Of a DNA stretch of 64,000 bases, positions 24,670 to 35,339 are shown one piece after another. Position 1 is the stretch's first letter; every line of letters begins with the position of its first letter. The DNA comes from Symsagittifera roscoffensis (Eukaryota; Xenacoelomorpha; Acoela; Convolutidae): contig NC_087065.1 of the NCBI RefSeq assembly GCF_963678635.1, positions 13,554,743 through 13,618,742 on the forward strand, in the 5' to 3' direction. The position numbers were made by a program, and so were the translations under genes. The notes beneath the pieces are model-generated. The model was given only the letters and a program-made list of their open reading frames with translations. It ran no database searches and was not told the DNA's origin.

Positions 24670-27600
24670 TCATCCTAAAACAGCAGCACTTTGACTATTA
24701 GGATTCGGAACTATACACACTTGCTTGTTGTCACTTAGTTCATTGTAATTTTTCATCCTCAAACTTACGATTGCCGCTTCATTAGCTTTTAGCCTGACCC
24801 TACTACTCAAGAATACCGGTGCTTTGTTTTCATTTGCCATTATTAAATTTACCGGTTTGATTGCGTACCTCCTATCCGGGTTCCGTATCCTGAACATTGC
24901 GTTATTTAGATCAATCGTTACGTCGAAATTCCTGATGAAGTCTCTGCCCAAAATGAATTGGTCAGATTCATCTAGGTTTTCTACCACGATAAAGCTCATC
25001 CACAGGTTACGTTCCCCCAAATTGAGGGCTATTATCGGCGTCCTGCCCAGCACCCGAAGGGCCCCTTTGTTTGCAGCTGACAGCCGTATTCTCGAGTCTA
25101 TCAAGTCACCTTTGTCAAAGCCCATCCTCTCCCAAGTTTCGATTGGTATGACGCTCAAGACTGCTCCCGTGTCAAGCAACCCACGCAACTGAGTCTTTTT
25201 GCCACTTATATCCAGCACGTGCCCTGTCACATCTGCCTCCGTCCCGATGTGCATTGCATCTTCTTCAAGCATGGCGCAGTGTCCAATCGATCTCACTTTC
25301 AATTCTGCTTTCCCTACGTAGATTTGTCCAATTAGGTCTTCGTCACATGTTATCATCGTCTTGGTATAGATGTTAATCCCATCTATATTTAGCATCACCT
25401 CGTGTGGACCATAAGCTTCAGTATATCTGCTATCAACACGTACCGACTTGCTGCCCCCTCTCATGAGTAGTGCTCTCAGTGCTCTAGAAGTCGTTTGTGG
25501 GCTTATACCACTCAAATAGTCTGCATACACGTCAATGTGCATTATTGTCTGGTCGCTCGGCTCGCTCAAGTTTCTGGTTACCTCGTGGCCGCCCACTGTG
25601 ATTATCGACATTATTCTTGCCCCGATTTTCGATATGCCAAAGGGCTTACCTGTCACCATTTTTACAGTGTTACAATTCCCGGTCTTTGTTGAGCCTGGTA
25701 CAGCCTCTGGTGTTGGGTTCGATCCGGTTAATGCTTCGTTAAAATTCTGTTTTTCGATCTCCAGCTTTAGTCGTTGCTCTATTTCTTTCGCAGCCAGATC
25801 CTGTTTCACTTTGGCAATTGCTTCCGTCGCCGCTTTCTCATAATTTATCTCTAGAGAATTCCCTGCCGCGGATTCTATCGCACCATTAACATGTGTTACA
25901 GCTTTCACTGTCTTCGTTGGCAATTCCGTGCTTGGTGTTCCTAAGTTCCTCGATTCAAACTCGTTTTGCCTGTTCCGCTGATTCTGCACCGCCGCTAATG
26001 CCAACTTATGTTTTGGGTGACTCTGGTCCTTGACCGCTTCCCAGAACAAGGGACAATCCATTCTGAAGTGCCCCTCCTGGTTACAGAAGAAGCATCTTGC
26101 GCCTATCTTGATGATTAAGCCACTATAGTACTCGTGTTCCTCCATCTGGCTCATGTCCTCCTCATCCGGTGCGTATCCTAGGCTCTTCATGCCCTGTTTG
26201 TATGTTGTGCAGTCAGCCACGTGGTGGTCCGCTGACCCGCAGTTCGCGCATGATCTGCGTTTGTCCATATCATCTCTAGGTTTGTACCATGATGACCTCT
26301 GGGGTTGGCTTCCCCCCTGTGTGTTCCTGTTTTCCGAATATGAGTATTTCTTGGGCTTCATCAGCATGTATTCCCTTGATTTCTGTCTCATTTCTTCTGG
26401 GGTTGGTGCGCTGTCTTTCGACAATGTGTAGTATGTAGCTAACATTGTCCTTAAGTCATCACTTTTTACCCCATCAATGAACTTCGAGGCAATGCTGAAG
26501 TTTCTTCTGTTTGTCGACTCCTCTGGGTCACTCCTTCTTCTCAAGCTCTCGAGATCATCTAGGAACCGATCTATTGACTCGTCGTCCCTCTGCCTTCTCT
26601 TTTCAAATCGCATCATCGCTTGGTGACCCTTCATGCCTGACCCGAATCGATTCAGTAATATCTCGAAGATCTTGTCCGCGGTGTCGCGTTCTTCTTCCTT
26701 CTTTGCGACCACGCATTTTAATGCCGTGCCTTCTAAGTTGCTGAGTATGGCCGTGCATGCTTGTCTTTCATCATTTAAGTTATCTTGCTTTAGGTGTAAT
26801 CTCATCACTTCCACCCAAGTGTCGATGCATCCATCGGAGTCGTCTTTGAATTCCTTTGGCTTCTTGAAAGTTTTTCTTGATTTTCCGTCCCTCCTATCGC
26901 TCGAGTCAGTGTTCCTCGTGGCGAAGGCCTCCAGAGTCCTGTTCATCATCTCCCAAGTGCTTGCCCATGTCATAGCATCCGGACCTGCGTTGCTGCTAGC
27001 CGTTGAGTCCCCCGAGGCAGTCGTTGTACTTGACGTTCCATTCTTCATGATTGTTTTAGCAGCTGTTGGTGCTATGCTCACCGTGTCCCGGGTTAAGGGC
27101 AACGGTGTCGATTGCCGTTTGCCCCTTTGTGGTTCCACAAAGTCAACTCTGGTGCCTTGCGTGCGATCCGCTGCCGGTCTTTCTTGTGAGGTAGAATTTC
27201 TCAAGATTGCATCCAACTTCGCCTGTATTGCACACGAACTTTCGGCCTGATTCCTGTTCATTATGTCCATTCTCTTTTCCAGGCTACCTAATTGGCTGTT
27301 GACATCATCATATCGGTTTTTCAACTGTTGCATATCTTTTTTGATGTCCTTATCTCGTTCTTCATTGGTGGCATCCACCTTGTTCGACATCTGCTGGAGT
27401 CTCTCGTCTGTCGCCTTAGCCAGGTTAAAATAACTATCCAGATACTCGTGTTTGTTGTATTTCAACTCTTTCCTTATTAAGTCTCTATCTTCCTCACTGT
27501 ACTTCAGTCTCTTGTCGATCTGATTTAGTTTTGTCATCAGGTCTCCAAGCTCAAGGGTACCTGTTTCATGATCAGCCGTTGTCTTGTTTCCAGCTGTCGC

Positions 27601-28140
27601 TTCCTTTCTGGCTTGTTCTTCCTTTGGGTCGGCTTCTGTCGCCTTTGTGCTCACTGTCCCAAATGTTCGTGCTCTTCCAGTCTGTGATTCCTCGGCCGTG
27701 TTGTCTTTCGATTTCATTCCGACCATCATCGCCAACTTTTCTGTAAAAGATGTCTTCTTTACTTGAGAGTCATCTTTCACCGTTTCTCGGGTATTGCCTG
27801 TTGTGTCTTCCAACGCGTCTATCGGCGAAAACTCCACGGTTTTTGGATTTTGATCTTCCATATGGGGCATCGGTGTGGATTCCGTTGTCTTTTTTTCCAC
27901 TTCATCTACGCTCTGGTCTGGTGTCTCTAGGTCGATTTCGATTGTGGGCTCCACCTGTTTTTCCCTCGCATCTTCTCGCGTCTTGCTCTCGGCGCCACTT
28001 CTCGTGCTGACCATGCTAACTGAAAAGTTATTTTTTGTTTTGCCTGGGCCCCTTGATGTCGTTCCACGCAGCGACGAGTTATATTTCGTGTTTGATCCAC
28101 TTGACCTTTTTTCAAGCACCGGTACCCTACTCCGTCTCAT
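24670..28140 (-). CDS. gag-protease of element A
   Basis: 1156 residues from an ATG at 28140. The N-terminal ~190 residues are basic, then acidic and disordered. A coiled coil spans ~200-310. The capsid-like domain (~425-600) carries IDTWVEVMRLHL, LNRFGSG, HQAMMRFEKRRQ and FLDDLESLRRR, all shared with B. Two CCHC zinc knuckles are C631-C644 and C683-C696, both with CX2CX4HX4C spacing. A further helical linker (~765-805) precedes a retropepsin-type aspartic protease with LLDTGAVLSVIP (Asp ~990) and the FILGRDF segment. The ORF stops at TGA where B has an Arg codon (CGG), with no frame change into RT. Length is large for Ty3 Gag because of the disordered head and the linker. Confidence 0.92.
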   Translation of the reverse strand: MRRSRVPVLEKRSSGSNTKYNSSLRGTTSRGPGKTKNNFSVSMVSTRSGAESKTREDAREKQVEPTIEIDLETPDQSVDEVEKKTTESTPMPHMEDQNPKTVEFSPIDALEDTTGNTRETVKDDSQVKKTSFTEKLAMMVGMKSKDNTAEESQTGRARTFGTVSTKATEADPKEEQARKEATAGNKTTADHETGTLELGDLMTKLNQIDKRLKYSEEDRDLIRKELKYNKHEYLDSYFNLAKATDERLQQMSNKVDATNEERDKDIKKDMQQLKNRYDDVNSQLGSLEKRMDIMNRNQAESSCAIQAKLDAILRNSTSQERPAADRTQGTRVDFVEPQRGKRQSTPLPLTRDTVSIAPTAAKTIMKNGTSSTTTASGDSTASSNAGPDAMTWASTWEMMNRTLEAFATRNTDSSDRRDGKSRKTFKKPKEFKDDSDGCIDTWVEVMRLHLKQDNLNDERQACTAILSNLEGTALKCVVAKKEEERDTADKIFEILLNRFGSGMKGHQAMMRFEKRRQRDDESIDRFLDDLESLRRRSDPEESTNRRNFSIASKFIDGVKSDDLRTMLATYYTLSKDSAPTPEEMRQKSREYMLMKPKKYSYSENRNTQGGSQPQRSSWYKPRDDMDKRRSCANCGSADHHVADCTTYKQGMKSLGYAPDEEDMSQMEEHEYYSGLIIKIGARCFFCNQEGHFRMDCPLFWEAVKDQSHPKHKLALAAVQNQRNRQNEFESRNLGTPSTELPTKTVKAVTHVNGAIESAAGNSLEINYEKAATEAIAKVKQDLAAKEIEQRLKLEIEKQNFNEALTGSNPTPEAVPGSTKTGNCNTVKMVTGKPFGISKIGARIMSIITVGGHEVTRNLSEPSDQTIMHIDVYADYLSGISPQTTSRALRALLMRGGSKSVRVDSRYTEAYGPHEVMLNIDGINIYTKTMITCDEDLIGQIYVGKAELKVRSIGHCAMLEEDAMHIGTEADVTGHVLDISGKKTQLRGLLDTGAVLSVIPIETWERMGFDKGDLIDSRIRLSAANKGALRVLGRTPIIALNLGERNLWMSFIVVENLDESDQFILGRDFIRNFDVTIDLNNAMFRIRNPDRRYAIKPVNLIMANENKAPVFLSSRVRLKANEAAIVSLRMKNYNELSDNKQVCIVPNPNSQSAAVLG

Positions 28141-30483
28141 TATTTCTATTTACAATTGCTCTTATTTACAATATTATTTTATATACAATTCTATTCTAAG
28201 AATAAAAATTTTGTGGAAACAAATTCTTAAAAGAAAATATACAACGTGATAAAAACCTTGTTCCAGTTCTCTAAAATCCTCGAGTAATTTTCTTTATTCG
28301 TGGTCCCAACTGTACCGGGTTCCAATTAGTCTTGTTCTGTCTTAATCCTGTCTTAAAACAGCTTGTTGTAATTTTACTTCAATTTTTATACTGTCCTTAG
28401 ACTTCCATCACCGTCCCTACTCCTCTTCGTACCGTCCCAAGCTTCCTTTTACTGTCCCAAGACTGTTCGGTAATGTCCCAGTACTCCCTCAGTGTCCCAA
28501 GGCTAGTGTCCCAAGACCACTGTCCCAAGGCCAGTGTCCCAAGGCTAGTGTCCCAAGACTACTGTCCCAAGGCTAGTGTCCCAAGACTACTGTCCCAAGG
28601 CTAGTGTCCCGAGGCTAGTGTCCCAAGACTACTGTCCCAAGGCTAGTGTCCCAAGACTACTGTCCCAAGGCTAGTGTCCCAAGACTACTGTCCCAAGGCT
28701 AGTGTCCCAAGGCTAGTGTCCCAAGACTACTGTCCCAAGGCTAGTGTCCCAAGGCTAGTGTCCCAAGACTACTGTCCCAAGGCTAGTGTCCCAAGACCCT
28801 TGCCCCAAGACCACTGTCCCAAGACCACTGTCCCAAGACCCTGTCCCAAGACCACTGTCCCAAGACCACTGTCCCAAGACCCTGTCCCAAGACCACTGTC
28901 CCAAGACCACTGTCCCAAGACTGTATCAAGACTGTTCTGGTCCAACACTGTCCCAGGACTTCTTTGTCACTGTCCCAAGACTGTTGACAAGTGTCTGAGC
29001 GGTGGGACCTCTCTCTTCTTCGTTATGGGGACTTCTTGATTCACTGTACCTTGTACCACCACTCAAGCTCTAGTAAAATTTGCCCAAAAACCCTCTCTTA
29101 AAAGCCAAATGCTGACCCCCCTTTTTTCTTATTTCTTTTTAGTTACCTCTATTTCAATGTTCCAAGTAACTTGAGACCCAAACCTGTGCGCAGGTATCTT
29201 GTGATCACCTGTTCGTATAAAAACTAAACACAAATCCTCCCAAAATGCAACAAAAAATCCAAGCCAGAAAAAGTAATAAAAACTGAAAAATGAGCCCACC
29301 CAAAATCCAAAGGTGACTAATGTCTACCTTTCGTCGAAAAAAATGTCTGGTACCTAATTGCCACGCGTTTCCTTCCCCCCTGCTAGCGATCTTATGGGGT
29401 ATCACAAAAACTGTCTATGTCCGTTCCCCCTACCGATCCGACCAGGGTACCTTCCTTTAACTCAATTTCAAATTTCGATATCCACTTATTATTACCAACG
29501 CGTGTTAATGTCTTATGTAACTAAGTCAACGATGTCGACTAATTAGTTACTCTAATTTTCCCCCTTTTTACAATTTACAACCGCCAACCTCTAACTCAAC
29601 CAGCCCCCCTTCTAACCTCCCCCCTTTTTAGCCCCCCTTCTTAAGCCTAAAATCACCTTAAGCGCCGGGTGCTAAGCCTCTCAAGAGAAAACCGTAGACC
29701 TGTCTCCAGGCCTGCTCAAGTAAAAACGTTCTTCAAAAACCAGGGGATTTCGCTTATCCAATTTTACACTTATCTCCTATAATGTAATTTGGATTTTAAC
29801 GATACCCGTTCTGCCCAACTTGCGAACTCGAGATTTGCCAAATCCTTCTTGGCTGCTTTCCCACTCGACTGGTCACCTGTTCCAGTCCAGTCTCCTAATG
29901 GTTCAGCTCAAGTGTTCCTGAACCATTTTCCCACTCGGCCGGTCACCTCTTCCAGTCGAGTCTCCTATTGGTTCAGCTAAGTTCCAAGCTATCTGAAAAC
30001 CCTTGACAACGCCCCACACTCGGGCTCTTTAATTAAGGTTACTGGGTTAAATTACTAGGTTGATCGAAACGATCGAACTTGTAAAACAGTATGGGTATAC
30101 TATTTAATTAATATAAAGGTTTGATCCAACTAATCTGGTGTCAAAGTCACTGTCTTTTTTCGTTTTATGGTTTTTGTTCCTTTTTCTATTCTTTTTTTCT
30201 ATTCTTTTTTTTTTTTTTTTCGCTTTTTGTCTTTTTGCTCGTGTTTTTGTCCCCCTAGTTGCCCCCCTTTACTCGGTTAGCTAAGCCTCGTTCGGAGAGC
30301 GTACCAGGAAGTTTTCTCGAGTTTTCTTAAAAAGCTATCACGGTACAACCGGAAGATTTGCACGTTCCTGTCGAACCGCACCGCCGGTACTCTAGAATGG
30401 GCATTCAGCCCGAAGCTGTCTCAAGTGGGTTCGACTCCGTAGTCTTGATGTCGTAAACACCCAGGAGCGCTATAAAAACACTA
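28141..30483 (-). other. Element A 5' leader
   Basis: 2.3 kb between the 5' LTR and the gag ATG with no long reading frame conserved in B. It contains the minisatellite at about 28430-28985, two degenerate 71-bp units near 29858 and 29929 (ttcccactcg...ttccag), and a T-rich run near 30180-30225. Immediately inside the LTR the element-sense sequence TAGTGTTTTTATAGCGCTCC and then TGGGTGTT resembles the same place in B and should include the primer-binding site. Confidence 0.65.
28430..28985. repeat. Minisatellite in element A leader (GTCCCAAGAC / GGCTA units)
   Basis: Tandem 13-14-bp half-units alternate between 'tgtcccaaggctag' and 'tgtcccaagactac', giving a 28-bp higher-order repeat, then change to 'tgtcccaagaccac' near 28800-28910. 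More than 30 half-units. Open frames through it (Pro-Lys-Thr repeats) are by-products. Confidence 0.9.
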
Positions 30484-31387
30484 TGTAACATTCGTCTACT
30501 GCAGTCACACATGAGGCTTAAGAAAAATAGGCCCTATAACTATTGGCTCAAGAGTCAGGGACACTATCTCTTGTGTTTTTCTACCTCAAATCAGTCGGAG
30601 CCAATTCGGTTCGTTTGTGACATGAGACTACGACCCGTTACAGCTTAAAGGCTACTACTAAAATATCCCCCCACTCTAGAATTAAGAACGTCCTCATACT
30701 TAGGTCTCTAGATACCCAAAATACATGAACGCCGTTAAAAACCGGGTCGGAACAATCCGTTAAGTTACTTTTTATTAAACAGTGGAACTTTGATCCATTT
30801 CAGATGGATCAACCTAAAACTCGCCTTACCTCAACATAACAATTATAAAACACACTCTAGAAATTTAAATTAGTACTCACATTGTAGCACGCTCAAGAAT
30901 CAGGAAGTAAATAAGTCGGTGAGCAACTCAAGAATCAATAAAGTAACTAAAATGAGTTTAATGTTTGTCAGTTTTAATAACAAGAGCAAGTTTGTACTCT
31001 AGAATGTCAGTTCTCGTGAACCATTGGGACACTCTAGCTGTCCACCTTTCCACCGAAGGTTCACTCTAGTCCAGTTTAGAATAATACTCCAATCACAACA
31101 ATCCAGTTCGTGGGGATGCGCTCGTCTCTCTTCTAGATGGGACAGCTCTACTCTAGATTATTATCGCTACTGAAATTGCGAATAGCAATTTCCCACTGAT
31201 TTTTCTAGCAACTTTCCCGCGATTGTCACTCGATTGTTCTGACTTCTCTTTTTTGACTTTCAGTTATCGCGAGAAAATCGTGCATGACATGCTCCATTCG
31301 AAATTTTGAAAAAACTTAATTTCACCCCAAAATCAAGTGCTCTTGCTTTTCTCAAGGTCAAACTTCCAAATATGACCGACTGGCACA
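30484..31387 (-). repeat. LTR-A, 5' LTR of element A
   Basis: 904 bp, direct repeat of 8471-9351, TG...CA ends. In element orientation it starts TGTGCCAGTC and ends CGAATGTTACA; the last 11 nt are identical to the end of LTR-B. Hairpin GATCCATTTCAGATGGATC at 30792-30810. It should hold the promoter and polyadenylation signals, which I cannot place exactly. Confidence 0.93.
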
Positions 31388-32005
31388 TTTATTGATGCAT
31401 CTGACCGAGAAGATTGACACTTTTTGTGGATTAGCGGTGTTAATCGTGCATTTTAACGAACGAGGAAGGGTTAGTTTGAGCTACAATGTTGATTTTCAAA
31501 AATTCGTTCGAAATGAAAGACACGTGACAACGTCGAAATTTCGCACACACCGAAACGGAAAAAAAACAGAACAAGATTCTCAACGAGAACAACATAAAAA
31601 TTAGACAGAGAAGAGTCAGACGAGAAGTAGGAACGATAAGAATATTATTGTGACCGACAAACATTCCGAGTTGTAACGATTGTGCCGCTACAATCGTTAC
31701 AATCCGAATCCCAAGAATTGGGAAGGGTGTTGGGATGGCGTGTCCAGCCTTCCTGAAAGAAATAAGAGCGTCATTTCCCCGAACTCCAGAATCCGGAGGG
31801 CTCTCGAGAGGAGAGCGCAAACTGTGTTTTACAGACTTTTAGCTTCCTGGAGATGTCTTGAGTTGTGAATTCAATTAACATCTAAATTCATTTTCAGACA
31901 ATGAGAAGGAAGCAGTTAAGGGAAAGGATTGATCCATCTTCGACGGAGATGATGATTTTTATCTACTGAACAACAACAATAGTAATATAATAAATAAGTA
32001 GTAGC
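31388..32005 (+). repeat. LTR-B 5' copy, segment 2 of 3
   Basis: Continues LTR-B from the right edge of element A to the hAT insertion. It aligns with 57002-57620, with several-percent mismatches. It contains a perfect 13-bp stem, 6-nt loop hairpin (31671-31702) conserved in the 3' LTR. Ends in the 8-bp GTAGTAGC target duplication (31998-32005). Confidence 0.9.
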
Positions 32006-32029
32006 CAGGCATTTCGGGACCCGACATTT

Positions 32030-32190
32030 TTCAAACCCGAAACCTGATTACCCGATAAGCTAAAACCCGAACCCGAACCCGACGGTTTCTTCAAACCCGA
32101 ACCCGAACCCGACATTCATTTCAAACCCGAAACCCGGCCCGAAACCCGAAAAAGATCTCAAAACCCGATTACCCGACCCGATACCCGACA
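32030..32190. repeat. Left subterminal CCCGAA-rich array of hAT element
   Basis: Clusters of 'acccgaacccgaacccga' with variants such as 'acccgatt'. The right array (35340-35490) has the same orientation on the plus strand, so the two are direct, not inverted. Such arrays in hAT elements commonly bind the transposase. Confidence 0.75.
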
Positions 32191-32410
32191 TGCCCGATTT
32201 TCAGGTAGATTAAATGGTATGAACGTTGACGCAATAAATTTGATGCGTTTTTAGAGTGTAACTTTCTCTTACAGTGAACAATAAAAATAGCTGTAAAAAC
32301 AATATTTATGCAATAAATGTGTATTAAAATGGGAATGTATATAGAAAACAAAAAAGTTCAACGGAAATATAAAGCTGTATTATTATGAAATGGGAACGTA
32401 CAAGTACGTA

Positions 32411-35234
32411 TTAAACGCATTCCTCGGTGAGTTTCAAGAACACGTTCCGTGTAAAATTCTCCGTCTTAAGTCGCGATTGAATATCCTTCTTCAAGTACTT
32501 TGCATAACTGAACGCTCTCTCAATGTCAGAATTTGTTGCGGGAATTTGTCTCAATGTTCTTCGTATTTGTTCCTCTTTTGGTCCAACTGCCCTTTCAAGT
32601 TGTAAGAAGTCTTTGAAAGAAGTTGGCGTTGCATAAGTATGCTCGGTCTGTTGCAAGTTTTCAATATTGTCATCAATTTCTTTCGCCAACCGCTTGTATA
32701 ATTTACCGCGTTTGTTAAACGCCTGGACAACTGCGTTTTTGGAACCACACCATTTGTCAAGTAGATGTAACATGTCATCACGGACCATCTCCAAACCACT
32801 TTCACGTTCGACAAATGTTCGCACATATTCGACGGTCTTGAGATAGAAGTCAAAGTCCTTCGGTATTTATTGTTGGGTGTGCGGATGTCTTTTACAGCTT
32901 GTCGTTTTTCATTCACAAAATTGGAAAAATCAAACGGTTCGATGCTACGGGTATTCAATGTGTCAAAGTCTTCATCGGCCTCGTCGGTGTCGTTCTCGTT
33001 GTTGCTATCTTCAATCTGAATCACTATCTCTTCATCCGTTTGAATAGCAACTTCATTGTCGGTTTCAATAGCATCATCATGAATCAAACTGGCATTTATC
33101 ATTTTTTTTACAATCAGATTGATTACATGTGCCAGGCAAGGCACATGAGCCAGCTTCATTATACGGCAAAACTTTACCATGTCCGAACCACAGTCGGACA
33201 TCACACATGCGAGTCTTTCTTTTGCGATGCCAAACTTGGCAAGGAGTTCTTTTGTATATTTTTTCATCTCCTTTGCGCCACATGAAAAATCGTAATTAAT
33301 TAATCCAAGAAAAATGCTCTTGCCTTTTTGATACACATAGACACCAATAAATTTTTCGTGATGATTGTTCGTCCATTTGTCTAGAGCCAAGACTAACTTC
33401 TCTTTCCCCTCTAGTAATTTCTTAATGATATCTATGCGCTCGAAGTATTTGGCATTAAGTGTCCGATTGAGATCATCATAAGTTGGTACAGCTAGGCCAG
33501 ACTTTTGAAACAGTTTCTTGAAGCGAGGGGAACTGCTAACTTTTGTTGCTGACACATTGTCAAGATATACGAATTGGGAATGGAAAGTAAACTTTTCAGT
33601 ATTCGAGTTCAGAAATTTTCTTATGGAAATTTGATTTACATCTTCCGACTCAGTGGAAGTGCAGCTGCTAATGTGCCTTTCAAGAGCTGACGTATTGCTC
33701 TTTTTACATGAAAATACACTTTTGCAACGAACGCACTTCCGCGCTTCTGTTTTCTTCTTGTCAATGAAACCGCACAGAAACTTGTCTTTCAACTTTGGAT
33801 TTTTGGTTTCAAATATCCGCCACTCTTCCTTATTTGGTTTCACTATCCGCCTCTTAAGTCGCGATTGAATATCCTTCTTCAAGTACTTTGCATAACTGAA
33901 CGCTCTCTCAATGTCAGAATTTGTTGCGGGAATTTGTCTCAATGTTCTTCGTATTTGTTCCTCTTTTGGTCCAACTGCCCTTTCAAGTTGTAAGAAGTCT
34001 TTGAAAGAAGTTGGCGTTGCATAAGTATGCTCGGTCTGTTGCAAGTTTTCAATATTGTCATCAATTTCTTTCGCCAACCGCTTGTATAATTTACCGCGTT
34101 TGTTAAACGCCTGGACAACTGCGTTTTTGGAACCACACCATTTGTCAAGTAGACGTAACATGTCATCACGGACCATCTCCAAACCACTTTCACGTTCGAC
34201 AAATGTTCGCACATATTCGACGGTCTTGAGATAGAAGTCAAAGTCCTTCGGTATTTATTGTTGGGTGTGCGGATGTCTTTTACAGCTTGTCGTTTTTCAT
34301 TCACAAAATTGGAAAAATCAAACGGTTCGATGCTACGGGTATTCAATGTGTCAAAGTCTTCATCGGCCTCGTCGGTGTCGTTCTCGTTGTTGCTATCTTC
34401 AATCTGAATCACTATCTCTTCATCCGTTTGAATAGCAACTTCATTGTCGGTTTCAATAGCATCATCATGAATCAAACTGGCATTTATCATTTTTTTTACA
34501 ATCAGATTGATTACATGTGCCAGGCAAGGCACATGAGCCAGCTTCATTATACGGCAAAACTTTACCATGTCCGAACCACAGTCGGACATCACACATGCGA
34601 GTCTTTCTTTTGCGATGCCAAACTTGGCAAGGAGTTCTTTTGTATATTTTTTCATCTCCTTTGCGCCACATGAAAAATCGTAATTAATTAATCCAAGAAA
34701 AATGCTCTTGCCTTTTTGATACACATAGACACCAATAAATTTTTCGTGATGATTGTTCGTCCATTTGTCTAGAGCCAAGACTAACTTCTCTTTCCCCTCT
34801 AGTAATTTCTTAATGATATCTATGCGCTCGAAGTATTTGGCATTAAGTGTCCGATTGAGATCATCATAAGTTGGTACAGCTAGGCCAGACTTTTGAAACA
34901 GTTTCTTGAAGCGAGGGGAACTGCTAACTTTTGTTGCTGACACATTGTCAAGATATACGAATTGGGAATGGAAAGTAAACTTTTCAGTATTCGAGTTCAG
35001 AAATTTTCTTATGGAAATTTGATTTACATCTTCCGACTCAGTGGAAGTGCAGCTGCTAATGTGCCTTTCAAGAGCTGACGTATTGCTCTTTTTACATGAA
35101 AATACACTTTTGCAACGAACGCACTTCCGCGCTTCTGTTTTCTTCTTGTCAATGAAACCGCACAGAAACTTGTCTTTCAACTTTGGATTTTTGGTTTCAA
35201 ATATCCGCCACTCTTCCTTCATCGTACAATGCAA
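32411..35234 (-). pseudogene. hAT transposase pseudogene, tandemly duplicated
   Basis: Element-sense order: BED-type zinc finger (CVRCKSVF...ALERHISSC), RNase-H-like start with ALDKWTN and CVMSDCGSD (candidate catalytic Asp), an acidic insert, then after a frame change the hAT C-terminal dimerisation region (SDIERAFSYAKYLKKDIQSRLK, given here only as its key residues SDIERAF and the basic tail). A long central part of the catalytic domain seems missing between NKYRRT and YVRTFVERE. A 1,388-bp duplication makes a second copy of most of the gene, so the 3' copy (32411-33831) supplies the real C-terminus TENFTRNVFLKL. Both copies share the frameshift, so it predates the duplication. Confidence 0.85.
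32464..35219. repeat. 1,388-bp tandem duplication inside hAT element
   Basis: Copies 32464-33831 and 33852-35219, separated by 20 bp of filler. I saw only one or two differences (for example agatgtaac at 32761 region against agacgtaac at 34150), so the duplication is very recent or an assembly artefact. Confidence 0.93.
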
Positions 35235-35339
35235 TCGCGTTCAGAAATGAAATAGAAGTAAAAATTAAAAAAGTAAAAAACCTCAAACAAAAGAAAAATT
35301 GGGAAAGTTTTTGTCGAAACCGAAAACAGCAAACAAAAG

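Larger units (their letters stand above)
8471..31387 (-). mobile_element. Element A: giant Ty3/gypsy LTR retrotransposon with SGNH-containing ORF2
   Basis: A 22.9-kb element bounded by direct repeats 8471-9351 and 30484-31387 with TG...CA ends. It is inserted into the 5' LTR of element B: flanks ...cgaattttt and tttattgatg... together match the uninterrupted cgaatttttattgatc at 57000, with a T-run of about 3-5 nt as target duplication. Element order on the minus strand: 5' LTR (30484-31387), leader, Gag-PR, RT-RH, IN, p14, gap, ORF2, 3' UTR, 3' LTR (8471-9351). The LTRs differ at roughly six positions plus one 21-bp deletion, so the insertion is young. Coding DNA is visibly more GC-rich than the flanks. 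Confidence 0.93.

Noticed and set aside
22951-24672. Reassigned UGA codon in the host
   Set aside because: ABCF2 ends with UGA at the normal C-terminal position, so UGA is a host stop; the UGAs in A are better explained as mutation or readthrough.
28495-28985. CRISPR-like array
   Set aside because: There are no unique spacers; both halves of each unit are repeated. It is a minisatellite in a eukaryotic element leader.
28674-29039. Pro-Lys-Thr repeat protein
   Set aside because: Translation of a minisatellite in the leader, on the strand opposite to the element, with no other coding signal.
30424-30450. tRNA T-arm-like word (gggttcgactcc) in element A leader
   Set aside because: The flanking bases do not form a T stem and no other tRNA arms are present.
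32030-32190. Telomere-like repeats (CCCGAA)
   Set aside because: Irregular, confined to the subterminal parts of the hAT element, and bounded by its terminal repeats.
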